64,000 bases of DNA from positions 206,239,609 to 206,303,608 of the forward strand of contig NC_133332.1 of assembly GCF_042186555.1 (NCBI RefSeq), read 5' to 3'. Below the pieces are notes generated by a model that was not told where the DNA came from, ran no database searches, and saw nothing but the letters and a program-made list of their open reading frames with translations. Source of the DNA: Aquarana catesbeiana. Its lineage: Eukaryota; Chordata; Amphibia; Anura; Ranidae. A program made the position numbers and the translations under genes. Shown here piece after piece: positions 35,716-47,429 of the stretch; position 1 is the first letter of the stretch, and each line of letters starts with the position of its first letter.

Positions 35716-37298
35716 ATAAATAGATAAAAAACACAGCGCTCGCAAATAAATAAATTATATTGAAAACTAATTCATGTGTTGCAGCTGCTAGATGAAAAAA
35801 GTGCTAACACTTTGAAAATATATAAAAAACAAAAAGAATCTGCGCTGGCAACTCCCCAAGTGTATAATTGTGAGAAAGTGATATTTTAAATTTAATATCA
35901 AAAAACATATATACCATATGATGTTACACAGAACCACATTTAGTGGATATTATATGGAGATGTACCAAGAACTGTGCATAAAACTACCAAACTATGTGAA
36001 TAAAAATAAATCGATAAACATAAATATTGTGATCTAAATCAATTCGTCCAAAAAACTCACTCTTGGACGCTATGCAACTAAAAAGTCACTAAACTGTTAT
36101 AGAGATAATCCCATACATTTGTGAGTGACAATAAATTAATCTCTGGAGAATAAAGAATATGTGAATCAAAAGTCATAAATCATAACATAAAGTCTGTTAA
36201 ATTAAACCGTTCCTTCACAGGATGACAATCTGCAGATTTCAAACTTGATTCATTCAAAATAATAGATTCCAAATAACAGATAAGGCTGATGCCGGTAATG
36301 CTTGAGAGGAGGCTTTTAGAAATCACAACCCTCGCATTCCATCAGAAAAAAGAAGAAGAGAAGACACATAGCATAAAACCTATGACACCGTGAGATCACC
36401 TGCGCATAAAAGCGCTACTCACGGAACCGATGTGCAGAGCAGGCATTCAGATAGTTTAGTCGGTGTTCGCTGCTGTACGGCGTGCGTTCCACCAACTCCA
36501 GGAAGTGATGTCACTGGTTCTCAGGTTTACAAGCGTGGGCAGGATGTTACGTCATTGACGTCATTGACGTAACATCCTGCCCACGCTTGTAAACCTGAGA
36601 ACCAGTGACATCACTTCCTGGAGTTGGTGGAACGCACGCCGTACAGCAGCGAACACCGACTAAACTATCTGAATGCCTGCTCTGCACATCGGTTCCGTGA
36701 GTAGCGCTTTTATGCGCAGGTGATCTCACGGTGTCATAGGTTTTATGCTATGTGTCTTCTCTTCTTCTTTTTTCTGATGGAATGCGAGGGTTGTGATTTC
36801 TAAAAGCCTCCTCTCAAGCATTACCGGCATCAGCCTTATCTGTTATTTGGAATCTATTATTTTGAATGAATCAAGTTTGAAATCTGCAGATTGTCATCCT
36901 GTGAAGGAACGGTTTAATTTAACAGACTTTATGTTATGATTTATGACTTTTGATTCACATATTCTTTATTCTCCAGAGATTAATTTATTGTCACTCACAA
37001 ATGTATGGGATTATCTCTATAACAGTTTAGTGACTTTTTAGTCGCATAGCGTCCAAGAGTGAGTTTTTTGGACGAATTGATTTAGATCACAATATTTATG
37101 TTTATCGATTTATTTTTAGTCACATAGTTTGGTAGTTTTATGCACAGTTCTTGGTACATCTCCATATAATATCCACTAAATGTGGTTCTGTGTAACATCA
37201 TATGGTATATATGTTTTTTGATATTAAATTTAAAATATCACTTTCTCACAATTATACACTTGGGGAGTTGCCAGCGCAGATTCTTTTTGTTTTTTATA
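35716..37298. mobile_element. Fold-back element A: 1.48-kb near-perfect palindrome with 14-bp TSD
   Basis: Bases 35821-37298 form one palindrome with arms of about 739 bp, centred at 36559.5 (GACGTCATTGACGTC), with only a few mismatches. A non-palindromic 105-bp extension (35716-35820) precedes the left arm. The whole is flanked by CATGTGAGTTAACC at 35702-35715 and 37299-37312, so it arrived as one insertion. Extension and arm each begin with an A-run followed by a GCGCT motif (ATAAAAAACACAGCGCTCG and TATAAAAAACAAAAAG...GCGCTGG). Identical 60-codon frames on both strands are a by-product of the palindrome. Confidence 0.95.
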
Positions 37299-37310
37299 CA
37301 TGTGAGTTAA

Positions 37311-39660
37311 CCGCTTAGCAACCGGCCCATAGCCGAATGACGGCTACAGGGCGGTTAATTAACCCCGGGAGGGCGTACTATGACGTCCTCCCAGAATCCC
37401 GCTCTGGCGAGCATCCGAGAACATCCGTAACCGCCTGGTCCAGAGGACCCAGCGCATCACGGTAAACGGCCGCTGATCACAGCTGTTTACCATGTGATCG
37501 CTCCATCAAATGACAGAGCGATCACATGAAAACAAACTGGTGTCATGTCATGACGCCGGTTCCTCCCTCCCCTCTGTGTACCGATCGGTACAGTATGAGA
37601 GGAGAGGGGGAGAGATCGGATGACAGCAGCACTGTGTGCTGGATCTGTAGTGCTCACAGCGCTGCTCTGTGACAAATGCAGTCACATCCAGCCATCCATC
37701 CATGCTCAGCCATCCCTGCAATACCCCGCAATACTCTGCCATACCCCGTAATACCCTGCCATACTCTGCAATACCCCGCAATACTCTGCAATACCCTGCC
37801 ATAATCTGCCATACCCAGCCATAATCTGCCATACCCAGCCATAATCTGCCATACCCAGCCATACTCTGCCATACCCAGCCATACTCTGCCATACCCAGCC
37901 ATACTCTGCCATACCCAGCCATACTCTGCCATACCCAGCCATACTCTGCCATACCCAGCCATACTCTGCCATACCCAGCCATACTCTCCCATACCCAGCC
38001 ATACTCTCCCATACCCAGCCATACTCTCCCATACCCAGCCATACTCTGCCATACCCTGCCATACTCTGCCATACCCTGCCATACTCTGCCATACCCAGCC
38101 ATACTCTGCCATACCCAGCCATACTCTGCCATACCCAGCCATACTCTCCCATACCCAGCCATACTCTCCCATACCCAGCCATACTCTCCCATACCCAGCC
38201 ATACTCTGCCATACTCTGCAGTACCCAGCCATACTCTGCAGTACCCAGCCATACTCTGCAGTACCCAGCCATACTCTGCAATACCCAGCCATACGCTGCA
38301 ATACCCAGCCATACTCTGCAATACCCAGCCATACTCTGCAATAACCAGCCATACCCTGCAATAACCAGCCATACTCTGCAATACCTGTTTTTTTATTTTA
38401 TTTCAGGCTTCCCAGCCTAGAGGTGAGATGTGGGGTCTTATTGACCCCATATCTCACTGTAAAGAGGACCTGTCATGCCATATTCCTATTAGAAGGGATG
38501 TTTACATTCCTTGTATTAGGAATAAAAGTGATCAAAAAATTAATTTTTCGGAAAAAAGAATCAAATTAAAATAAATAAAGTAAAATGAACAATTAAAAAA
38601 AAAATGTAAAGCACTCCTGTCCCTGTGTGCTCGCATGCAGAAGCGAATGCATACGTAAGTTCCGCCCACATATGAAAACGGTGTTCAAACCACACATGTG
38701 AGTTTTTGCTGCGATCGGTAGAGTGAGAGCAATAATTGTGGCCCTAGACCTCCTCTATAACTCAAAACATGTAACCAGTAAAAAATTTTAAATCGTCGCC
38801 TATGGGGATCTTTAAGTAGCGAAGTTTGGCGCCATTCCACGAGCGTGTGCAATTTTAAAGGGTGACATGTTAGGTATCTATTTACTCTGCATAACTTCAT
38901 CTTTCATATTATGGAAAAACATTGGGTTAACTTTACGGTTTTGTTTTTTTTTTAAAGCACAAAAAAACGCGTTCGAAAAATTGCTGCGCAAATACCGTGT
39001 GAGATAAAAAGTTGCAACGACTGCCATTGTATTCTCTAGGGTCTTTGCTAAAAAAAATATAATGTTTGGGGGTTCTATGTAATTTTCTAGCAATGATGAT
39101 TTTTACACGTAGGAGAGAAATGTCAGATTTGGCCTGGGTGCTCCAGAACGCCTGAAGGTGCTCCGTGCATGTTGGGCCTCTGTATGTGGCCACGCTGTGT
39201 AAAAGTCTCACACATGTGGTATTGCCATACTTGGGAGTAAGAGCAGAATGTGTTTTGGGGTGTAATTTGTGGTATGCATATGCTGTGTGTGAGAAATAAT
39301 CTGCTAATATGACAATTTTGTGAAAAAAAAAAATAATAATTGTGGGAAAAAATGACAACTTCAAAAAACTCATCATGCATCTTTCTAAATACCTTGGAAT
39401 GTCTTCTTTCCAAAAAGGGGTAATTTGTGGGTATGTGTACTTTTCTGGCATTTTAGGGTCTCAAGAAATTAGATAGGCCGTCAGTACTTCAGGTGTGATC
39501 AATTTTCAGATATTGGCACCTGGCTTTTGGACTCTATAACTTTCACAAAGACCAAATAATATACACCGATTTGGGTTATTTTTACCAAAGATATGTAGCG
39601 GTATAAATTTTGGCCAAAATATATGAAGAAAAATTACTAATTTGCAAAATTTTATAACAG
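37311..39660. mobile_element. TTAA repeat family (copy F) with expanded minisatellite
   Basis: TTAA at 37307-37310 precedes CCGCTTAGCAACCGGCCC. Family features follow, including 'acagctgtttaccatgtgat', then a 20-bp satellite and an AT-rich 3' part ('accaaagatatgtagcggta'). The right end is not clear, and DIRS-like sequence resumes around 39670. Confidence 0.6.
37715..38382. repeat. 20-bp minisatellite
   Basis: CCATACTCTGCCATACCCAG is repeated about 33 times. Sub-variants occur in blocks (TCTGCC, TCTCCC, TCTGCA, AATCTGCC), giving higher-order structure. A 20-nt period without stops on the minus strand leaves all three frames open (211-277 codons) with a 20-residue peptide repeat. Confidence 0.97.
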
Positions 39661-41523
39661 AAACGAAGAAAAATGCAGGGGCCTCGGTCGACATCCCATA
39701 TGTGGACCTCGGGCGGGGGGGGTTCCAGTTGGTAGTCCCCTCTCCCTATGTTTTGTGGGGTAACTCTTAGGCATATAGCCTAGTTTATGGCACCCCTGCC
39801 CTACCCTCCCCACTCTGCCTCTGAGGACGTGGCCCACCTTGCGGGGTGGTGGCCACGCTTCCTATCTTGGCAGGGAGTGAGGACGACTGCAGTAGGGCAC
39901 GAAAAAGCGCTGCTTGTCGCACTTATTGCATCTGTGCAGAAACCTTTCAAGATGGGGGATGCAGCGGTGGCTGCGGCGGAGAGCCAATACCTCATAAGCC
40001 GTCTTGCGTGGCGAAAGCGTTCCCTTTTTCCCTCTATCTTGACAATATTGTCCTTAAAGACTGGGAGGGTCTAGAGTGCATTTGTGTTTAAAAAAAAACA
40101 AAAAAAAAACGCTTGCTGTGAGGTACTGTTACCCATTTGGGAATTCCCCTGCCTTTGCTGCATTGCTGGACCCATGGTCTAGGCACTGCAGTATGTCAGC
40201 TACGCCTCTTGGCCGTAGTTCCCCTGGTGCTGAGCTTCTAAGGTCTCCTCAATGGTGCTTATACAGGTATTTTGGGGGTTACCCTGGATGTCAATACTTC
40301 CAAACCGCATTAAGGCCCTGATCTGCTTTGTGTGGGTACAGTAGGTCAGGATGAAGTCCGTTAGCACGGCAGTAGCACCCCCTCATCATGGGGACTAGTT
40401 TCTATTGACATCACGAATGCTTGTTTACGCATTCCGTTATGTGCCCGACTCCAGCACTTCCTCCGTTTTGCTGTGGGTGCAGCGCATGATCAGCGCATAG
40501 TCTGGCCATCACGCCATGAGTATTCGCGAGGTGTTGGCCCCGGATTGGACGTGGTTGCATCTGTGGAGGTTTGCGGTCCTAGCTGCCTGGACGATCTTCT
40601 TCTGCCATTCCTCGGCTACCCCAAGGGGCAATGTAGTTTCTATACAGACCTTGACTGATTTCAGTAGGTATCCATACTATCTGAAGTCTGCTTGGGCTCT
40701 TCCAGAACGTCGGATTATCTAAGCCCGAGCTTCAGCTCTGGCCAGCGTGGTTTTCTTCTCTTGGACAAACTCCAGATGTCCATAATGTGTTTTTTATTTT
40801 TCTGTCCGGCAGGTAGGCCCTCTGCGGACCTGCGTGTGGGTGTTGGGTCTGAGAGTTTCTACCTTTTTGAAACGATTCCATTTGTGCAGTTCCATACAAG
40901 CTCCCTTTGGGGGAGATCCTGGCATGAGACAAATGCCTGAGGTCTCGGGACAATCGGATTCAGCTGAGTTAGGGAACCAGGGCTCCCTGGTCTGGTGGCT
41001 CGCTCTCCGGTTCTTCGGCGGGATAAATCCTTTTTCCCCTTGTATTAAACAGGGTGATCACTGATGCTAGTCGGTCCAGGTAGGATGTCCTGGGACTGAG
41101 CTCTCAAAGTCATTGTACGCTGGTGGAATTCGGACTACCAGGTAATATCCTGGAACTTCGAGCAATTGGGCTAAGACTGGATCATGGACGGATCGACTTC
41201 GGGGGCTCCTGGTATGGTTCTAGTTGGACAAGGCACCCACGGTGGCTTATGCCCTTCGCCAGGGCGGGTCAAGTAGGCTGTGGCGGCCCTGGCTGTTGCC
41301 AGTATTCTCCGGTGGGCAGAACATTTCGTCCGGCCCTTTTCCGGTGTATGCATTCCAGGAATGGAATGCTGACAGGTGGATACCTCAGTTGGCAAGTGTT
41401 GGACCACGGATGGACCCTTTACTGGGCCGTGTTTCTTCAGGTCCCGCCGGGACACTCATGAGGTAGTTATCATTGTGTCCTGGTTCAACTGGACGGTGCC
41501 AAAGTTTCTGGTAAGGTCACGGG

Positions 41524-41790
41524 TTGCTCTGGCAGCTCTGGTGGCCCATGGGGCCAGTGACGTTTCCCTATGCCTTTCCTCCTCTCCAGCTTCTGTTGTG
41601 CCTTCTACACAGGATCATGGCTGTGGGGGTTCTGGTCATTCTATTATCCCTGGATGGGTCCAGTCAGTCTGGGTATGCCGACCGGGTGTGCCTGGTCGCC
41701 GGCGATCCTTGTCGACTGCCTCTCAGGAAGGATCTATGGTCCCAGGGCCGTTCTTCCATCCTGCCTTAGAGTCACTGGTTTTAACAGCCT
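41524..41790 (+). pseudogene. DIRS-like RT/RNase H region remnant
   Basis: Reading frames in this interval contain YAFPPLQLL, then HRIM, YAD, LVAGDPCRLPLRKDLWSQG and, one frame away, FFHPALESLVLTAWL. These match the conserved end of the DIRS RT-RNase H region (YAFPP, 'DLLSQGP', 'LTAWLL' motifs) by recall. The match hops between frames, so the gene is broken. Neighbouring frames at 40516-40722 and 42002-42448 are probably further decayed parts of the same polyprotein and recombinase. Confidence 0.75.
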
Positions 41791-42884
41791 GGCTGTGTTG
41801 AGCCAGGTGTGGCAGTTCCGACACTGCTGATGGCTAGGGAGTCCATCTTTTAGGAGGTTTTAACCTCCGGGTGTGGAGAGCGCATATATCCTGGTGTGAA
41901 TCACCGGGCATTCATCCTTGTTCTTTCTAGGTGGCTCCAATTCCGACCCCCATTTACGGGTGGGTTAGCAGGAATGCGCCTCGAGTAACATCGAGGGCCA
42001 GGTGTCAGCCTGGATGGTCGTCTTCAACATCCCCTGGTCTCGCGCTCCCTGGTGCGTACCTTTATTCGAGGGGTTAGACGTCTGTTTCCACCGGTGCGTT
42101 TTTTTTTCTACCGCCAGGGGATCTGAACTTGGTGTTTTTCGGTTCTCCAGGAGCCGTTCTCTCTCTCAAAATATCGGGAGATTCCACTGCTTACTCTGTC
42201 TCGGAAGGTGGCCTCTTGGTGGCTTTCACCTCTGCTCACAGGGTATCGAAAAGGGTGGCGTAATCTTCTTGCTCACTTTACCCAGGTTTAGGCGGTGCTT
42301 TGCCTTTTCTATAATTCAGGCCTTGGGTTTCCATTTGAACAAGGACATTGTGTTCCTTTTCTTGTGTCCCTGGCAACACATCCCAAGGAATTTGCCTTAT
42401 CTGCTCGGATGTGATTTGGGGGATTCGGTTGTATTTGCCAGCCACTGAGTCTTTTGGAGGTCAGGCTCTCTGTACTCACGGACAGGCCAAGAAAGGGGCT
42501 GTCTGCTTCTTCTGCGACCTTCTTCTGGATGGATCAGATAGATGATGACTCTGAGCTATTCTGTCAGCAATCGAGTTCCTGCTTTCCCTGTTATGGCGCA
42601 TTCTTCTCTGTCGCCTAGTGCGTCTTGGGCCTTCTGTCTTCAAGCGTTCATGTCGCATTTTTCACAAGTTCTATGAAGTGGATGGGTTGGCATCTGCGGG
42701 TGCCTTTTTTGGCCACAAGTTATTTGTAGGCTGCTGTTAAGAGGGTCTAATCCCTCTTGAAGGGGTATCGTTCAGGTTGGGTTCCAGCTTGTCCTGTGTG
42801 AAGCTCCTGTTACCTGGTTGGCTTTTGTGTTAGCCTTGGGATTTTTCGCTGCCCCACCCCTCATGTTCAGCACTGCTTTGGGAC

Positions 42885-43010
42885 GTCCATACCGTTCTGA
42901 ATAAAGAAGGCTGTGTCTCTCAATGAACGAATGAGAAAATAGGATTTTTTACTTATCGTAAAATCCGTTTCTCTGAGTTCATTGACAGACACAGCACCCG
43001 CCCCTCTATG
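42885..43010. repeat. DIRS-like internal complementary region
   Basis: GAATAAAGAAGGCTGTGTCT, then 'aatgagaaaataggattttt', then 'ttcattgacagacacagca'. It contains both orientations of the element's terminal sequence back to back, as expected of the DIRS internal complementary region. Confidence 0.7.
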
Positions 43011-43054
43011 GAGTTTTTTGATACTTCTATTACTGCTTGCTACTAAACTGAATA

Positions 43055-43245
43055 CTTAGAGCAGGGAGGGGGTTATACACTGACAGAGGACAGCCCATGG
43101 GTGTAGCCAGGGGTTGTTTTTTTGTTCTGCCTAGTCCTACTCATGCGGAGATGATATAACCCTACCGTTCTGAATAAAGAAGGCTGTGTCTGTAAATGAA
43201 CTCAGAGAAATGAATTTTACGGTAAGTAAAAAATCCTATTTTACT
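43055..43245. repeat. DIRS-like right inverted terminal repeat
   Basis: From GCAGGGAGGGGGTTATACAC to TTTTACGGTAAGTAAAAAAT. Inverse of 35300-35455. Confidence 0.85.
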
Positions 43246-43719
43246 ATTCGAAGTTAAAACAACAAGTGCAGAAGATTTAATGGAAATATGGAAAAAAAGG
43301 ACTGAAGTTCCACTTTAAGTGGTGTAAAAAAAAAAAAAAAAAAAAGTTCTGCATGCTGCATCTTTGATGCGCTTTCATCAAAACGCACATTCTATAGAGT
43401 TCAATGGTAACATACCTAAAACGCACTGAAGAGATGCGAACTGGCTCTAATGTACAAACATTTCCCACCAAACATCCCCTTATGTTTTTCATGCCTAAAG
43501 TACTTAGATCACTTTCAGACCGAATCATGTTTTTTTTTAATGATAAATTAATTTATTGCAGAACCCCAGTCACATTTCATTCCTTTTTGGATGGTGTAAG
43601 AAGATTTATCATCTCTGTCAGCTTTGTTGAAGTTCATCTCCACTTCCTGTTTCAGGGATAGTACAGGAAATCAGAAATCTCCTCAGACCCATTGACAGAG
43701 TACAGTTTTGATGCCTGTG

Positions 43720-44050
43720 TAGCGTCACATATGGCGACCCATTACATTTGGCTACCCGCTGGGCTGCGCATGTGCGACGCAGCCATATGCGTTCCAACAC
43801 TGGCGATCTGCGCTTGCGCAGAATTTTGTGGCCACACCCCTGAGTCCAAGTTCAAGTCCCACCATCCAAGTGGACATAGAGGTAGATTATAATTATGCCG
43901 AGCGAAGCGTGGTGAGCGAAGCGAGCCCGCGAGGGGCCCTGTGGCAAAGTGGTCTTACAACAGTGTTGGAACGCATATGGCGTCGTTGCGCATGCGCACT
44001 CCAGCGGGTAGCAAGATATGACGGGTAGCCGAATGTGACCTGACACCTGT
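43720..44050. mobile_element. Fold-back MITE with GAGCGAAGCGAG core
   Basis: Inverted arms of about 85 bp: 'cacatatggcgacccattac' and 'catatgcgttccaacactg' on the left, their inverse at 43960-44048. The unpaired centre contains 'gccgagcgaagcgtggtgag' and 'cgaagcgagcccgcgagggg'. Confidence 0.8.
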
Positions 44051-45473
44051 GTCCATGTTGAATCTGCCCGTGACACAACAGACTGTTGTTGTAATATGTT
44101 GGCCAATTTATGTATAATATTGTATTGGAGTGCCATGCTGACCAGAAATTCAGTTGCATTGTCCAACTGAATTTTAACATAGCAAGGGGACAGCTGAAAA
44201 CCCTTTGATGTGTTAGTCTCATGCAAGTCTACCTAGGGGTGTGAGGTATGGGCTGTTAACCTAATTGAACATTTCAAAGGGTACATTGTTTAAAGGACCA
44301 TAGAAGAAATATTTATTGATGGTAATTAGACTTGAGGGGGTAACAATGGGATCAAGGAGTGTTTTGGGTTGGCCTAGCAGAAACTCCCTCCTAGTGGACT
44401 AGTATTTCATGGAGGACATTCAAGCTGGCATTTAGTTTTGGAAGAGTACTTACATCATCATTATAATAATACCTAAATATTAATTATCAAACCCACTCTA
44501 CATCATATCACCCACAATATTATACCCGATCACTACAACTGTGGGAGGCAAACTCAGGACACAGCAACAAAAACCTGCAGAAATACTTACCCTTCTTTAT
44601 TCTAGTTAAAACTAGAAGCAAAGAAAAAAGTTTTTTTATTGGCATTCTCACATATATGCAACAGTGTGAGAAGAACAATTGTAACAGTTTAGTGATATAT
44701 AATGCTTTTTGCAGTGAAATAATTATTTTAGAGGGCAATATATTAAACCAGGGACAATTGTGGAATTAGGCTACACTCACATTATGGCAGGCCGGGGGAT
44801 GGACGCACAATTGCGTACATTCCTGATATGCAAGAGACATTCGCTGCTCTTTAGTAGACACAAATTCTTAATGGCACCCCACACAACAGCAAAACGCCCA
44901 CATTTTCTCATGTGAAGTAATTAAAAAAAAAAAAAGGGTCCCCATGTTTCTGCAGGTAGGGAAGCCCATTGAAATGAATGGGCTGCTATACTAAAGAGGG
45001 ACCATTGGGAGCTATTATTACATGCCAATCACCAGAGTGAGGGCACAGAACCCACAATGAGGTGACAACATACCTACAGAATGCAAAACTCACACAAACT
45101 CCAGTTACTGAGGGAGTACCAACAATACAAACTCAAAGAAAAAATATTGATACATAGGAGCAAAACAACAGCAAGGAAACACAATGCTTAAAAATGTGAT
45201 CATTTCTAAGTTACCCCAGAAAACAGTGGCGATATCCAGGTCGGAAGCTGTATGGCAGAAAGGATGTGCCACCCTAGTTGTTTGCCTGTATGGTACAAGT
45301 GAAGGACATGGCTCAGTTTGTGGTCACTTTCCCTGACTGAACCAGTCCAGGTGAGATGATTGGCTGAAGTCATCAGCCCCAGAACCTGTAATGTCCTCAT
45401 GTGGACACAGAGCTGCCTAATTGCAGCACAAGTCTGGAGGGGAGTGTAGACTTCATACACGGCCACACAAAAC

Positions 45474-45848
45474 CATAGCTCCCAACTGTCCCTGATTTCG
45501 AGGGACTGTCCCTGATTTGGAGCAATGTCCCTCTGTCCCTCCTTCCTCCTCATTTGTCCCTCATTTTGGTCTTATCTATGTAGTTGTATATAAAATGCAC
45601 TTTTTATCTTTCAAAAAGTGTTTCCCAGTGCTAAACCTTTCATCCAAATTCTAAATTGCTGCATTTGTAAATTTTAAAAGCAAATATAAAAGAATAGCAG
45701 TGGTTTAAAAAAAAGCTCTTTTAGATTTAATTAACCTTTTTCTTGGTTAATTCTCCTTTAAGGGGGTGTGACAGGGGGTGTGTCCTATGCCTACATACGT
45801 TTGCTAGTAGGTGTCCCTCATTCCCATCTCAAAATGTTGGGAGGTGTG
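45474..45848. mobile_element. MITE with CATACCTCCCAAC termini and 6-bp TSD (copy 2)
   Basis: A 375-bp element with ends CATAGCTCCCAAC and GTTGGGAGGTGTG, flanked by CAAAAC (45468-45473, 45849-45854). The interior matches copy 1 at 24539 apart from a partial tandem duplication of 'actgtccctgattt' near the left end. Confidence 0.92.
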
Positions 45849-45985
45849 CAAAACATATAAAATACACTAACCAAACGGGGCAGGAAATACAACTAAAGAT
45901 TTTGCCTATACTTTTTCTTTGCTTTACTGTAAAGGCTCGTTTTACACTTGCTTCAAGACATGGTGTTTGACACACTTTTGTTTAA

Positions 45986-47003
45986 CCACTTGCTTACTGG
46001 GCACTTAAACCCCCTTCCTGCCCAGGCCAATTTTCAGCTTTCAGCGCTGTCACGCTTTGAATTGAATTGCGCCGTCATGCTACAGTTTACCCAAATGAAA
46101 TTTTTAGCATTTTTTTCACACAGATAGAGCTTTCTTTTGGTGGTATTTAATTGCTGCTGGGTTTTTTATTTTTTTGCTAAATAAAACAAAAAAAGACTGA
46201 AAATTTTGAAAAAAAAAAAGCAAAACTGTTTCACAGTTTGTTATAAGATTCTGAACAAAGGTAATTTTTCTCCTTTATTGATGTGCGCTGATGAGGCTGC
46301 ACTGATGGGCACTGATAGACACTGATAAGGCGGCAAATGAGCACTAATAGGTGGCACTGATGAGGCAGCACTGATGGTTGGCACTGATAGGTGGCACAGA
46401 TGAGTGGCACTGATAGGTGGCCTTGATGAGCTGCACTGATAGGTGGCACTGATGGGCACTAGTAGGTGACACTGATAGGCAACACTGATTATGAGACACT
46501 GATGGGCATTGATTGGCAGCATTGGTGGGCATTGATGGGTGGGACTATGGGCACTGGTAGGTGGCACTGTGGGCACTGGTGGGTACTGATAGGTGGCACA
46601 GTGGGCACTGGCAGCTGACACTGGTGGGCACAGAAAATGCAGCCGCGGCTTTCTGTGTGAGGGACTGATGTCCTTCTGACAGAAGCCGGTGATCAGCTTT
46701 TTTTTTTTCCTCATGCTGACAGCGTTAAGGGAAAAAAAATACAGATTACTGAGCTTCTGTTTACATCACGTGATCAGCCATCATTGGCTGACAGCTGATC
46801 ATGTGGTAAGGGGCCGGGATCGACCCCTTATTCTGATCTGTGATCACCCGAGTCTCATAGACGCTGTGATCCCAGAGTGCGCGGCGCACGACCCGCAGGG
46901 ATGCGCAGACAGCACTTGCTCGGGAGGACGTCCATGGACGCCCTCCCGGCAATTAGGATCCACACTGTAGCCGTCTTTCGGCTATAGCGTGGGCGGCAAG
47001 TAG
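45986..47003. mobile_element. TTAA-flanked element (copy G), both ends present
   Basis: A 1018-bp element flanked by TTAA (45982-45985, 47004-47007). Ends are CCACTTGCTTACTGGGC and GTGGGCGGCAAGTAG, so the terminal inverted repeat is about CCACTTGCC. A TTAA target with short inverted repeats is typical of piggyBac and Kolobok elements. No transposase frame. The interior holds a tandem array at 46280-46640. Confidence 0.85.
46280..46640. repeat. GGCACTGATAGG-type irregular minisatellite
   Basis: About 20 irregular 13-18-bp units on the theme GGCACTGATAGGTGGCACTG inside copy G. The same motif is independently amplified in copy H (51000-51300). Confidence 0.9.
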
Positions 47004-47429
47004 TTAAAGCACTTTAAATGCCAAACAAAGCACCTGTCACTAAGACCCCTTTCACACTGGGGCGCTTTCCAGGCATTTTAGCACTAAAAATAACGCCTGA
47101 AAAGCACCTCTCAAGCCACTCCAGTGTGAAAGCCCGAGTGCTTTCACACTGGGGCGGTGCACTTGTCAGGGCTGGTGTGTTTTTGAAGGCAGCAAATATA
47201 AATCTTTTAGCAGCTTGTACATTTAAAACTAATATTCAGACATTTATATCATATGTATATTATGATTCATTGCCAGGCCAACCCCCACAAAACATTTTAT
47301 TTTTGGGTGGACACTAATGGGTTGGACCACACTCATTGTAATCTCTCTCTCCTGTGATGGCCTTTTCCCTGTAGACTCTGTGTCTTATATAATAAAGGTG
47401 TCAGTCTCATTAGAGTAGGGTAATGCCAG

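Larger units (their letters stand above)
35280..43250 (+). mobile_element. Decayed DIRS-like (tyrosine-recombinase) retrotransposon with nested insertions
   Basis: Inverted terminal repeats of about 150-190 bp occur at 35300-35455 and 43055-43245, around 'gacagacacagccttcttta', 'catgagtaggacttggcaga' and 'ccatgggctgtcctcc'. A third, internal copy of the terminal sequence lies at 42885-43010, as expected of the internal complementary region of DIRS elements. Between them are shifted frames with a diagnostic RT-RNase H region segment (41570-41790). The order fits family knowledge: gag-like, RT/RH, then recombinase. TTAA copy F and palindrome A have inserted into the 5' part, enlarging it to 8 kb. 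No intact ORF remains. Confidence 0.8.

Noticed and set aside
36390..36729. Two identical 60-codon proteins on opposite strands as a gene pair
   Set aside because: They are a direct consequence of the palindrome, with no similarity or transcription signals.
37548..38381. Overlapping minus-strand ORFs of 277, 235 and 211 codons
   Set aside because: They are the three frames of a 20-bp minisatellite whose unit lacks stops. There is no domain and no gene context.
41123..42448. Host genes in ORFs of 112-148 codons
   Set aside because: They lie inside the DIRS-like element and carry shifted fragments of its polyprotein.
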